64,000 bases of DNA, from positions 2,480,001 through 2,544,000 of the forward strand of contig NZ_JACHMH010000001.1 in NCBI RefSeq assembly GCF_014204915.1. The letters are read 5' to 3'. Under the pieces are notes generated by a model. It was not told where the DNA came from, did no database searches, and saw nothing but the letters and a program-made list of their open reading frames with translations. The stretch is from Crossiella cryophila. Lineage in GTDB: Bacteria > Actinomycetota > Actinomycetes > Mycobacteriales > Pseudonocardiaceae. Of the stretch, positions 25,199 to 33,900 are shown in pieces. The stretch's first letter is position 1; the number at the start of each line of letters is the position of its first letter. Made by a program: the position numbers and the translations under genes.

Positions 25199-27316
25199 TC
25201 AACCTCGGCTGGCGGAGTGCCCGGACAGCAGCGCCCGCGCGTCCTCCGGGGTGCCCGCGACGCCGAAGTAGGGCCCCTGACCCGCGTCGCAGCCCATTTC
25301 GGTGAGCCGCTGGGCCTGGTCCGCGTCGGCCACGTGCTCCACGATCACCGGCAGCTCCAGCACGTGTGCCAGCGCGATCAGGTCCGAGACCATCCGCTCC
25401 CGCGCGGGGTCGGCGCCGGTGCCGCCGAGGCCGGCCAGCGGCACCCGGTACACCTTCACCGCGTGCAGCGGCAGGTTCCGCAGGTGCGCCGGATCGGCCG
25501 GGTCCTTGCCGAAGCGGTCGAGCAGGATCTCCACGCCCATCTCGGCCAGGATGGTCAGCGTCTCGATGGCCTCGGTCGCCTCCACCGGGACGGCGCTTTC
25601 CGGGACCTCCAGCCACAGCCGCTCCGGCGCCAGCCCGGTCTCCCGCAGGATGGTCTGCACATCACGCACCAGATCGGCGTCGCGGAGCTGGCGCGGGCAC
25701 AGGTTCACGCTCACCGCGGGCGCCCGCGCACCCAGTTCGGCCGACCAGGTCGCGGCCTGGGCGCAGGCCAGCCGCAGCACCCACTTGCCCAGCCGCACGA
25801 TCAGGCCGATGTCCTCGGCCAGCTCGCAGAAATCGTCCTGGACCAGCACGCCCAGCTCGGGGTGGTCCCAGCGCAGCAGCGCCTCCACCCCGCGCACCAG
25901 GCCGTCCCGCAGCCGCACCACCGGCTGGTACTCCAGGTAGAACTCCTCGTTGTCCATGGCCAGCGCGATGGTGGTGGCCATCTCGTAGCGGATCCGCTCA
26001 CGCTTGGCCCGGTCGGTGTCGAAGAGGGTCCACTGGCCGCGGCCGTCGGTCTTGGCCCAGTGCAGGGTGATGTCGGCATCGCGTAACAGGTCCGGGGTGC
26101 GCACGCCCTGGGCGGCGCGTTCCACCACGCCTGCGCTGGCCGAGACGGTCAGCCGGTGCCCGACCACCTGGATCGGCTCGCCGATGGCGGCCAGCACCCG
26201 TTCGGTGGCGGCCACCGCGGCCTGCACGCTGCCGCAGCGGGGCAGCAGCACCGCGAACCGGTCCCCGCCGAGGTAGGCGGCCAGCGCACCCGGCTCCGCG
26301 GCCACGCTCTCCCGGATCCGGGCGCCCACCTCCTTGAGCACCTCATCGCCCACCACCGGCCCGAGTCCGCCGTTGACCACCCGGAACCCGTCCAGGTCGA
26401 ACAGGCACAGCACCACCCGCGCGTGCGGCCCGGCCTGGCCGAGCAGGCCGTCCACCGCCGCGGTGAACCTGGCCCGGTTGGGCAGGCCGGTGAGCTGGTC
26501 GTGCAGGGTCTGGCGGCGCAGCTGTTCGTAGAGCAGGTGGCGCTGGGAGATGTCCTCGACCATGGCCATCCGGTAGGCGGGCGCGCCCCGGCTGTCGTGG
26601 ATCAGGGCCACCGAGACGTAGGCCCAGACCAGGTCGCCGTCGGGCAGCAGGAAGCGTTTCTCGGTGCGGTACAGCTCGACCTCGCCGGTGTCCAGCTCGG
26701 CCTCGCACCGGGTCAGCGCGGCCGCGTCGTCCGGGTGCACCAGCTCGACGAGGGTGCAGCCGGACAGTGCCGAGACCGAGCTGCACAGGATCTCCTGCAG
26801 CGCGCCGTTGGCCTCCACGATCCGCCCGTCCAGACCGGTGATCGCGATGCCGATGGGGGACACCGAGAACATCGCCCGGAACCGGGCGTCGCTGGCCCGC
26901 AGCGCGCTCTCCGCGTCGTCACGGGCCCGCAGCACGGCCCGCTTGATCGTCTCCTGCTCGTCGAAAGTGCGCTCCCGCAAGGCATCGGCGTACCCGGCGG
27001 CCAGCGCGGCCATCAGCGCCACCACCCGGCTTGGCAGCTCGCCATTGGCTGGTAAGTCCACTGTGGACAGTAAGTGGTCGCCGACAAGGCGCAGGGTCCG
27101 GTCCAGCACGGTGGGTCCGGTGTAGTGCGCGGCGACCAGGTCCTCGGCGACCTGCGCGGCAGGCACCGCGCTGAACGGGTCGGTGGTGAGGGCGGCGACC
27201 AGCCTGCCGGTCAGGCCGAGCAGGAAGCGCTCGGTCTCCGGCCGGGACAGCGAGACGAAGCTGGTGCCGTAGACCTGTGCGGTCCAGGCACTGGCGAACG
27301 CCGCGTGGTCAGCCAT
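25199..27316 (-). CDS. PAS-GGDEF-EAL protein with altered active-site motifs
   Basis: A 705-aa cytoplasmic protein from ATG 27316. Residues 1-135 are helical, 141-262 a PAS domain (FSVSPIGIAITGLDGRIVEAN), 263-435 a GGDEF domain and 442-690 an EAL domain. The cyclase motif is GGDRF (350-354) in place of GG(D/E)EF. In the EAL domain VEALLRW (478-480 EAL) and E570 are kept, but the canonical DDFG is DRFG (600-603) and the following loop is shortened. c-di-GMP synthesis or hydrolysis may therefore be weak or absent, leaving a receptor or scaffold. It is the last gene of the methyltransferase operon, 6 bases downstream. Confidence 0.9.
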   Translation of the reverse strand: MADHAAFASAWTAQVYGTSFVSLSRPETERFLLGLTGRLVAALTTDPFSAVPAAQVAEDLVAAHYTGPTVLDRTLRLVGDHLLSTVDLPANGELPSRVVALMAALAAGYADALRERTFDEQETIKRAVLRARDDAESALRASDARFRAMFSVSPIGIAITGLDGRIVEANGALQEILCSSVSALSGCTLVELVHPDDAAALTRCEAELDTGEVELYRTEKRFLLPDGDLVWAYVSVALIHDSRGAPAYRMAMVEDISQRHLLYEQLRRQTLHDQLTGLPNRARFTAAVDGLLGQAGPHARVVLCLFDLDGFRVVNGGLGPVVGDEVLKEVGARIRESVAAEPGALAAYLGGDRFAVLLPRCGSVQAAVAATERVLAAIGEPIQVVGHRLTVSASAGVVERAAQGVRTPDLLRDADITLHWAKTDGRGQWTLFDTDRAKRERIRYEMATTIALAMDNEEFYLEYQPVVRLRDGLVRGVEALLRWDHPELGVLVQDDFCELAEDIGLIVRLGKWVLRLACAQAATWSAELGARAPAVSVNLCPRQLRDADLVRDVQTILRETGLAPERLWLEVPESAVPVEATEAIETLTILAEMGVEILLDRFGKDPADPAHLRNLPLHAVKVYRVPLAGLGGTGADPARERMVSDLIALAHVLELPVIVEHVADADQAQRLTEMGCDAGQGPYFGVAGTPEDARALLSGHSASRG

Positions 27317-27322
27317 CCAGGG

Positions 27323-28138
27323 TCACCGCCGTCGCCCGACCGCGGCGTAGATCACCGACCGTTCGGGGTCGTCCCCGACCTCCTCCGGGCTGTCCGGCCG
27401 CCAGGCGGGGGTGAACACGATGCCGGGGGCGACCAGCTCGAAGCCGTCGAAGAGGATCTCCAGCTCGGCCCGGTTGCGCGCGGTCATCGGGTTCTGGCTG
27501 TTCTCATACAGCTGCCGGACCTGCTCGGTGATGGCCGGCTGGTGCTCAAGGGTGGCGTGCGAGAGCGCCAGGAAGCTGCCCGGCGCCATCGCGTCCCGGT
27601 ACTGGGCCAGGAACGCCTTCGGCTCGTCGGCGTGCGGGATGAAGTGCAGCAGCGCCACCATCAGCACCGCCACCGGCTCGTCGAAGTCGATCAGCCGCCG
27701 GACCTCCGGCGAGTCGAGGATGGACTCCGGATCACGCACATCGGCCTGCACCACCGCGGTCTGCGGGTCCTGGGCCAGCATCATCCGGCTGTGCGCGACC
27801 GCGACCGGCTCGTTGTCCACGTAGACCACCCGCGCCGCCGGGTCGACCTGCCTGGCCACCTCGTGCACGTTGCCCACGCTGGGAATGCCGGAGCCGATGT
27901 CCAGGAACTGCCGGATCCCGTTCTGCACGCAGAAGCGCACCGCCCGGCGCAGGAACACCCGGTTCTGCTGGGCGATCATCGGCAGGCTCGGCAGCAGCGA
28001 GATGGCCTTGCGGGCGAACTGCCGGTCGGACTCGAAGTTGTACCCGCCCCCCAGGTAGTAGTCGTAGATGCGCGCCGCACTCGGGCGCTCCACGTCCACA
28101 CCCTGGGGCACCCAGCTCGACCTGGGGGTCTCGGTCAT
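27323..28138 (-). CDS. S-adenosyl methyltransferase paralog 1 (PF04672/DUF574 type)
   Basis: A 271-aa protein from ATG 28138 with a 4-base ATGA overlap. It matches the actinobacterial SAM-dependent methyltransferase 19 family: PSAARIYDYYLGGGYNFESDRQFA, then DIGSGIPSVGNVHEVAR for SAM binding and ARVVYVDNEPVAVAHSRMML for the ribose-binding acid. Structural members bind SAM, but substrates are unknown and family counts in a genome are often high. Third of three tandem paralogs. Confidence 0.88.
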   Translation of the reverse strand: MTETPRSSWVPQGVDVERPSAARIYDYYLGGGYNFESDRQFARKAISLLPSLPMIAQQNRVFLRRAVRFCVQNGIRQFLDIGSGIPSVGNVHEVARQVDPAARVVYVDNEPVAVAHSRMMLAQDPQTAVVQADVRDPESILDSPEVRRLIDFDEPVAVLMVALLHFIPHADEPKAFLAQYRDAMAPGSFLALSHATLEHQPAITEQVRQLYENSQNPMTARNRAELEILFDGFELVAPGIVFTPAWRPDSPEEVGDDPERSVIYAAVGRRR

Positions 28139-28938
28139 AGCAGCCTGCCAGCCATCCCGTACCAGCCCGCGTCCTCCGGTCGTTCGGGCTTCTCGGCCAG
28201 CGACTCGGGGCGCCACAGCGGCGTGAACACGACCCCGGGCTCGACCAGGTCGAATCCGTCCATCAACTCGATGCACTCCTGCTTCGTGCGGGTGATGACC
28301 TTGTTGGGACTGCGGTTGTAGAGGTCCTGGATCGCCTTGGCCGATGGCGCCTGCTGTTCGAGGGTGCCGTGCGAGAGGACGAGGAAGCTGCCTGGTGCGA
28401 GCTGTTCGCGGTAGCGGGCGAGCACAGTCTTCACCAGGTCGGTGTCCAGCACGAAGTGCAACACGGCCACGATCAGCAACCCGACCGGCTGATCGAAGTC
28501 GAGTAATCGGCGGGTCTCCGGGGCGTTGAGGATGGTGTCCGGATCCCGCAGGTCGGCGTGCACGATCGCGGCCCGGTCGCTGTCCTTGAGCATCATCCGG
28601 CTGTGCGCGACCGCGACCGGCTCGTTGTCCACGTAGACCACCCGCGCCTCCGGGGCGACCTCGTGCACGTTGCCGCTGGTGGGCAGGCCGGAGCCGATGT
28701 CGAGGAACTGGGTGATCCCGTTGGCCACGCAGTGCCGCACCGCGCGGCGCAGGAAGGACCGGTTCTCCCGGCACACCATCGGCAGCCCGGGGTGGATGCT
28801 GATGGCCTTGCGCGCGAACTCCCGGTCCGCGGCGAAGTTGTAGCTGCCGCCGAGCAGGTAGTCATAGACCCTGGCCGCGCTCGGCGCGTCCACGTTCACC
28901 TCGGTCGGCACCCACAGCCGACGGTCTGCCACGGTCAC
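28135..28938 (-). CDS. S-adenosyl methyltransferase paralog 2
   Basis: A 267-aa protein from GTG 28938, GTGA-overlapping the upstream paralog's stop and ATGA-overlapping the next start. It has the same plan as its neighbours (PSAARVYDYLLGGSYNFAADREFA, DIGSGLPTSGNVHEVAPEARVVYVDNEPVAVAHS). It differs most from paralog 1 in the last third (LEQQAPSAKAIQDLYNRSPNKVITRTKQECIELMDGFDLVEPG). The tight overlaps imply co-translation, so the products may work together or as mixed dimers. Confidence 0.88.
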   Translation of the reverse strand: MTVADRRLWVPTEVNVDAPSAARVYDYLLGGSYNFAADREFARKAISIHPGLPMVCRENRSFLRRAVRHCVANGITQFLDIGSGLPTSGNVHEVAPEARVVYVDNEPVAVAHSRMMLKDSDRAAIVHADLRDPDTILNAPETRRLLDFDQPVGLLIVAVLHFVLDTDLVKTVLARYREQLAPGSFLVLSHGTLEQQAPSAKAIQDLYNRSPNKVITRTKQECIELMDGFDLVEPGVVFTPLWRPESLAEKPERPEDAGWYGMAGRLL

Positions 28939-29744
28939 GGTTTACGCCCCACAATCGCGTAGAACCCGGCCAGTTCGGGTTCGTCCGGCACGTCCGATGG
29001 CGACTCCGGCCGCCACTCCGGGGTGAACACCAGGCCCGGTTCGACGATGTCGAAATCGCCGAGGAACGAGGTGATCTCCGCGCTGGTCCGGGTGGTGACC
29101 CGGTTGGCGCGCTGGTTGTACAGGTCGCGCACGGCGTGCACCTGCGGCGGCTGCCGCTCCTCGGTGCCCTGGGACAGCGCCAGGAAGCTGCCCGGCGCGA
29201 GCACGTCCCGGTAGCGGGCCATGAACTCGGCCGGCTGGTCGACATCAGGCACGAAGTGCAGCAGGGCCACCATCAGCAGCGCCACCGGCTGGTCGAAGTC
29301 GATCAGCGACCGGGTCTCCGGGGCGTTGAGGATAGACTCCGGATCGCGCACGTCGGCGTGCAGGATGATCGCGGAGTCGTTGTCCTTCAACATCAACTCG
29401 CTGTGCGCGACCGCGACCGGCTCGTTGTCCACGTAGACCACCCGCGCGTCCGGGTAGGCGGCCTGGGCGATCTCGTGCACGTTGCCGGTGGTGGGCAGGC
29501 CGGAGCCGATGTCGAGGAACTGCCGCACGCCGTGGCCGAGGATGTGCTGCACCGCGCGGCGCAGGAAGGAGCGGTTCTGCCTGCACACCATCGGCATGGT
29601 GGGCGCGACGGCGAGCAGCTGCTGGGCGAAGGCGCGGTCGACCGCGAAGTTGTAGCTCCCGCCGAGGAAGTAGTCATAGACCCGGGCCGCGGACGGTTTG
29701 GAGACGTCGACTTCCTTCGGCACCCAGCTCAGCCGCTGCTCCAC
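28935..29744 (-). CDS. S-adenosyl methyltransferase paralog 3
   Basis: A 269-aa protein from GTG 29744, with AAGGTGA upstream; first gene of the four-gene leftward operon. Family motifs as in its paralogs: PSAARVYDYFLGGSYNFAVDRAFA, DIGSGLPTTGNVHEIAQAAYPDARVVYVDNEPVAVAHS. Substrate unknown. The 155-base gap to the divergent phospholipase gene should hold its promoter. Confidence 0.88.
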   Translation of the reverse strand: MEQRLSWVPKEVDVSKPSAARVYDYFLGGSYNFAVDRAFAQQLLAVAPTMPMVCRQNRSFLRRAVQHILGHGVRQFLDIGSGLPTTGNVHEIAQAAYPDARVVYVDNEPVAVAHSELMLKDNDSAIILHADVRDPESILNAPETRSLIDFDQPVALLMVALLHFVPDVDQPAEFMARYRDVLAPGSFLALSQGTEERQPPQVHAVRDLYNQRANRVTTRTSAEITSFLGDFDIVEPGLVFTPEWRPESPSDVPDEPELAGFYAIVGRKP

Positions 29745-29835
29745 GGCTCACCTTCCCTGCCCTGGTGACCGACCGGAACCGAGTGCGCCCGGTCCGTAGC
29801 GGTGAGTGTACTGACCGGAACGGTCCAGGCCATTC

Positions 29836-29853
29836 GTTCACACGATGGTCACC
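29836..29853 (+). promoter_or_regulatory. PHO-box-like direct repeat
   Basis: GTTCACA (29836-29842) and GGTCACC (29847-29853) repeat with an 11-base period, 46 bases before the phospholipase start. Actinobacterial PhoP binds 11-base direct repeats with a GTTCACC core. Phosphate control of a phospholipase would make sense, but with only two units the call is tentative. Confidence 0.4.
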
Positions 29854-29899
29854 CCTTCGCCCCTACCAGAGGACTGTCGCGGCAGGTCAGGTTGGCGGT

Positions 29900-31975
29900 A
29901 TGAACGCTGTTTCCCGCCGCCGGGTGCTCACCGCCGGCGCCGCCACCCTTGGCGCCGCCGCACTCGGCTCGTTGTTGCCGCCTTCCGTGCACCGCGCACT
30001 GGCCCTGCCGGCCCCGACCGGAGGACTGCGCGACCTGCGCCACGTCGTGGTGCTCATGCAGGAGAACCGGGCCTTCGACCACTACTACGGCACCCTGCGC
30101 GGGGTGCGTGGTTTCGGCGACCGCAACGCCCTGGAACTGCCCGGTGGCGCCTCGGTGTTCGCCCAGCCCAGGGCGGGTGGCGAGCCGGTGCTGCCGTTCT
30201 CGGTGCGGCAGGCGGCCAAGGACGCCCAGCGACCGGGCGCGGCCGTGCACTACATCGGCGACCTGGACCACGACTGGGACGGCGGGCACAAGGCCTGGGG
30301 CCAGGGCAGGCTGGACGGCTGGATCGGCGCGAAGTCCCCGGCCACCATGGCCTACTACGACCGCACCGACATCCCGTTCCACCACGAGCTGGCCGACACC
30401 TTCACCCTGTGCGACGCCTACCACTGCTCGGTCTTCGGCGCGACCAACCCGAACCGGATGTACCTGATGACCGGCACGGTCGGGTTCGAGCCGCCGCCGA
30501 ACCAGACGCGCCGTTCGGTGCGCAACTGGGCCTACGCCGAGGACACACACGCGGGTTATGACTGGACCACCTACCCGGAGCGGTTGCAGCGGGCCGGGCG
30601 GAGCTGGAAGGTCTACCAGGAGTTCGACAACTTCCAGGACAACGCGCTGGAGTTCTTCGCCCGCTTCAAGGCCATCGCCCGCAAGGCACTCGCGCCCGCA
30701 GGCGACTTCAAGAGCCTGGACACCTTCTACGGCAAGGTCCGCGACGCCGAACCCGTTGAGCGGCAACGACTTCTCGACCTGCTGGCCAAGGGCGTGGCCA
30801 CCCTGACCGGCGAGGAGCGCGCGCTGTACGACCGCGGCCTGCACCGGGTACCCACCGGCGGACTGGCCGCCGACCTGCGCGCCGACATCGCCGCCGGGAC
30901 ACTGCCCCAGGTGTCCTACCTGGTGCCCTCGGCCCTGGACTCCGAACACCCCGGCGCGTCCTCCCCGGCGGCCAGCGCGGGCATCACCTACCAGGTGCTG
31001 GACGCACTCGCCTCGGACCCGGAGGTCTGGCGGCACACCGCGCTGATCATCAACTACGACGAGAACGACGGCTACTTCGACCACGTGCCCCCGCCCGTCC
31101 CACCGCCCGGCACCCCGGACGAGTACGTGGACGGCCTGCCCATCGGCCTGGGCTTCCGGGTGCCTGCCACCATCGTCTCGCCGTGGACGGTCGGCGGCTA
31201 CGTCAACTCCCAGGTCTTCGACCACACCTCGGTACTGCGTTTCCTGGAAGGCTGGCTGGGCGTGCGCGAGCCCAACATCAGCGCCTGGCGCCGCACCGTG
31301 GCAGGCGACCTGACCTCGGCCTTCGACTTCCACGGCCGCCGCCCCGGCAAGGTCCCGGTCGAACCGGCGCAAACCCCACCCGCCCTCTCCCGCTGGCGCC
31401 CGACCCCACCGGCCAAGGCCGCCATGCCGGCCCCCGAACCCGGCGCCCGCCCAGCCCGAGCCCTGCCCTACCAGCCCGACGCCTCCGCCACCCTGGACAC
31501 CACCCGCACCCACCTGCTGCTGCGCCTGCGCAACTCAGGCCAGTCCAGCACCCACCTGTCCCTGCACGCCTACGCAGGCGAGTTCCCCGTGCCAAGGCAC
31601 TACGACGTGGCAGGAGCCAAGAACGACGCAGTCCCCCTCCCCGGCCCCAACTACCGCCTGACCCTGTTGGGCCCCAACGGTTTCCGCCGCGAGTTCGGCG
31701 GCACCAAGGACAGCCCCGCCGAGGTCGAGACCGAGATCGCCAGCACCGCCCGCCTACTCCGCCTGACCCTGCGCAACACCGGCGCCACCCCGTTGACCTT
31801 CGACGTCGGCGGCCGCAAGGTCCAGGTCGGCCCCCACACCAACCGCACCGTGCACCACTCCACCGCAGCCACCCAAGGCTGGTACGACCTCACCATCCGA
31901 GTCCAAGGCAACGACCCCTTCCACCGCCGCTTGTCAGGCCACATCGAGAACAACCGCGACAGCATCAGCGGCTAA
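29900..31975 (+). CDS. Tat-exported phosphocholine-specific phospholipase C
   Basis: A 691-aa protein from ATG 29900. The N-terminus SRRRVLTAGAATLGAAALG is a twin-arginine signal. The phosphoesterase domain shows VVLMQENRAFDHYYGTLRGVRGF, HDWDGGHKAWGQGRLDGW, CDAYHCSVFGATNPNRMYLMTG and NYDENDGYFDHVPPP, as in bacterial phosphocholine-type phospholipase C, and two C-terminal DUF756-like beta domains follow (residues 480-680). It should hydrolyse phosphatidylcholine-type lipids outside the cell, possibly for phosphate scavenging. Confidence 0.93.
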   Translation: MNAVSRRRVLTAGAATLGAAALGSLLPPSVHRALALPAPTGGLRDLRHVVVLMQENRAFDHYYGTLRGVRGFGDRNALELPGGASVFAQPRAGGEPVLPFSVRQAAKDAQRPGAAVHYIGDLDHDWDGGHKAWGQGRLDGWIGAKSPATMAYYDRTDIPFHHELADTFTLCDAYHCSVFGATNPNRMYLMTGTVGFEPPPNQTRRSVRNWAYAEDTHAGYDWTTYPERLQRAGRSWKVYQEFDNFQDNALEFFARFKAIARKALAPAGDFKSLDTFYGKVRDAEPVERQRLLDLLAKGVATLTGEERALYDRGLHRVPTGGLAADLRADIAAGTLPQVSYLVPSALDSEHPGASSPAASAGITYQVLDALASDPEVWRHTALIINYDENDGYFDHVPPPVPPPGTPDEYVDGLPIGLGFRVPATIVSPWTVGGYVNSQVFDHTSVLRFLEGWLGVREPNISAWRRTVAGDLTSAFDFHGRRPGKVPVEPAQTPPALSRWRPTPPAKAAMPAPEPGARPARALPYQPDASATLDTTRTHLLLRLRNSGQSSTHLSLHAYAGEFPVPRHYDVAGAKNDAVPLPGPNYRLTLLGPNGFRREFGGTKDSPAEVETEIASTARLLRLTLRNTGATPLTFDVGGRKVQVGPHTNRTVHHSTAATQGWYDLTIRVQGNDPFHRRLSGHIENNRDSISG

Positions 31976-32193
31976 CAACCTCGCGTACAACAACGGCCAA
32001 CACACCGTCCCAGAACGGCCAACACGCCGACGAGGGTTTCAACCCTCAACCCTCCGCGCGTGTTGGCCGTTGTCGTACCCAGTGTTGGCCGTTCTGGGAC
32101 GGCACGTTGGCCGTTCTTGTACGCCTTAGGCGATTGCGACCGGGCGAAGCCCGAACACCAGCAGCCGGGGTGGCTTTTCAACACACCCCGAGC

Positions 32194-32343
32194 GGGTCCC
32201 CCATCCCCGTCAGCCTGGAGAGGACACACCACATCCCAGCCAGCGGCCGCTGCAACACAAACCGCCGCCCGGCCAACCCAACGTGACGGCGGTCGCTGGC
32301 TGGGATGTGGTTTGGTATCGGAGGGCTGACGGGGATGGGGGAA
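32194..32343. repeat. Element B hairpin 3
   Basis: The stem base matches element A (CCCCCATCCCCGTCAG, ACCACATCCC), but the upper stem is CAGCCAGCG with its own complement CGCTGGCTG. It pairs as well as the different sequence in A. Confidence 0.8.
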
Positions 32344-32383
32344 CCGTACGAGCACTGCTCTTCTTCTCTGCCCTTGTTCTTGA

Positions 32384-32512
32384 TTTCCCCCCCATCCTTT
32401 GATTTCTGCCCGTCCGGCGAGGACGCTCTTGATCTTTGTTCGGGTACCTCAGCAACAGAGGCCAAGAGCGAAAAAGGATGGCCTCGCCGGCCGGGCAGAC
32501 CACCGGAGGGGG
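32384..32512. repeat. Element B hairpin 2
   Basis: Imperfect inverted repeat corresponding to A hairpin 2: CTCTTGATC and GCCGGCGAGG blocks with partners; shorter than its counterpart by about 20 bases. Confidence 0.65.
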
Positions 32513-32587
32513 TGGACAAGTCAAGAGCCGGGCAAGCAGGTTGCGGGGCTGGGTTTGTGCTGCCGGGGCCGGACCCAGCGTGGCTCC

Positions 32588-32749
32588 GAGGGCTCGCGTG
32601 TTCTCCGCACGGCCTTCCGCAAGCCAACCACACCCCGAGGAGCGGCCCCCGTCACGTTGGGTGGGCCGGGCGGCGGCAGGTTGCAGGGGCCGCTCCTCGG
32701 GGCGCGGTCAGCAAGCTCCAGGCCGTACGGAGAACACGCGAGAACCCTC
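32588..32749. repeat. Element B hairpin 1
   Basis: Arms of about 57 bases carrying GTGTTCTCCG, ACGGCCT and CCCCGAGGAGCGGCCCC blocks, as in A hairpin 1. The loop sequence differs from A. Confidence 0.8.
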
Positions 32750-32863
32750 GTCGTGGGGTTTACCCCCAACCCCAAACCCCGCCCCGTCCCACAACGGCCA
32801 ACGACCCGTACAAGAACGGCCAACACTCCGTACAAGAACGGCCAACACGCGGGGGGATTGGGT

Positions 32864-33142
32864 TCAGCCGGTGGCTTCGTCCAGGGTGCTGAGGGTGGCT
32901 ACTACCTGGTCGAGGAAGGCGTCTACCTCGTCGACGTTGTAGCCGCGGCGGCCCAGTGGTGGCTTGCTGAAGGTGACCTCGTCGACGTCGCGGGCGGTGA
33001 CTGAGTCGGCGCCGCGCAGGGTGGCCTCGACGCGGTCGAGGAAGGCGTCCACCTCGCCCTCGTCGTAGCCGCGGCGGAGCAGCGAGGAAGTGCTGAACTC
33101 CACGTTGCGGACATCGGTCGGGGTGAGTCCCCGGTCGTTCAT
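32864..33142 (-). CDS. Tandem DivIVA-domain mini-protein
   Basis: A 92-aa protein from ATG 33142, with GGGAGGA upstream. It has two DivIVA N-terminal motifs in tandem: [29 protein letters not shown] and [29 protein letters not shown]. Each has the RRGY and EVDAFLD signature of the membrane-curvature-sensing part, while the long coiled coil of full DivIVA/Wag31 is missing. Actinobacteria often encode such short versions; they may modulate polar growth or bind full-length DivIVA. Confidence 0.85.
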   Translation of the reverse strand: MNDRGLTPTDVRNVEFSTSSLLRRGYDEGEVDAFLDRVEATLRGADSVTARDVDEVTFSKPPLGRRGYNVDEVDAFLDQVVATLSTLDEATG

Positions 33143-33211
33143 GGCAGTCCTCCCCGGGTGGGTGACCGCCGCAGTATCACGCCGGGCCGGGGTGTGTGCG
33201 GGCTCAGTGGG

Positions 33212-33898
33212 TCAGGCGTCACCCGTCGGGGTACCCGCTGTCCCCGGAGCGAGTGTGACGCGGATCCCCGCGAGCACCACGTCCAGCTTGTTGCCGAACC
33301 AGACGTCCTGATCTTCGACCATGGCCTGGAAGGCGATCCGGCGCAGATCGGTGTCCAGCTCGGGGTCCGGGAAGGAGTCCTGGATCCGCTGGCCCACCGC
33401 CTCCGGGCCCAGTCGCCGGGTGTCCACCGCGGTCACCGCGGACTCGTCCACCATGTCGATCACCACATCGGTGGCCAGTAACGCCGCCTCGGCCGGGAAA
33501 CCCAGGCTGATCAGGTGCCGGATCACCGGCAGGGAGCGGGCGCCGAAGGGGTCGGTTGACCAGGACAGGCCAGCCACCGCCTGCCGGATGCCCGGGTACT
33601 CGGTGAAGATCCGCCAGCGCACCCATGCCTCGCCGCGCAGCAGCTGGTCCCAGTCCGGGCCGAGTTCGGGCTGGGGCGCGCGGTCGGCGACCCGTTCCAC
33701 CGCGGCCCGCACCAGATCGTCCCGGTCGGTGACGTGCCGGTACAACGCCGCGTGGGTGGCGCTGAGTCGCTGGGCCACCGCGGTGACCGTGACCTCCTCG
33801 AAACCGACACCCAGGACCGCCTCGGCGATGAGGTCCCGGCTCAACCGGGGGGCGGGACCCGGTCGGCGTCGGCCGCCCTCCGGCGGAGAAGTAGTCAC
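33212..33898 (-). CDS. TetR-family transcriptional regulator
   Basis: A 228-aa protein from GTG 33898 (TTG 33904 would overlap the previous stop). The HTH is SRDLIAEAVLGVGFEEVTVTAVAQRLSATHAALYRHVTDRDDLVRAAVERV, and the C-terminal domain is helical. The PucR-type gene lies immediately upstream on the same strand, so both may be co-transcribed. Target unknown. Confidence 0.85.
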   Translation of the reverse strand: MTTSPPEGGRRRPGPAPRLSRDLIAEAVLGVGFEEVTVTAVAQRLSATHAALYRHVTDRDDLVRAAVERVADRAPQPELGPDWDQLLRGEAWVRWRIFTEYPGIRQAVAGLSWSTDPFGARSLPVIRHLISLGFPAEAALLATDVVIDMVDESAVTAVDTRRLGPEAVGQRIQDSFPDPELDTDLRRIAFQAMVEDQDVWFGNKLDVVLAGIRVTLAPGTAGTPTGDA

Positions 33899-33900
33899 GA

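Larger units (their letters stand above)
31993..32856. repeat. Element B: 0.86-kb palindromic repeat element, inverted copy of element A
   Basis: Two reverse units (31995, 32017), three forward (32060, 32082, 32104), a three-hairpin core (32113-32795), then three reverse units (32796, 32818, 32840), all in 22-bp steps. Its reverse complement aligns with element A from end to end; B has fewer array units. It again fills the gap between convergent genes, starting about 18 bases after the phospholipase stop. Frames across it are shadows without coding bias. Confidence 0.85.
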
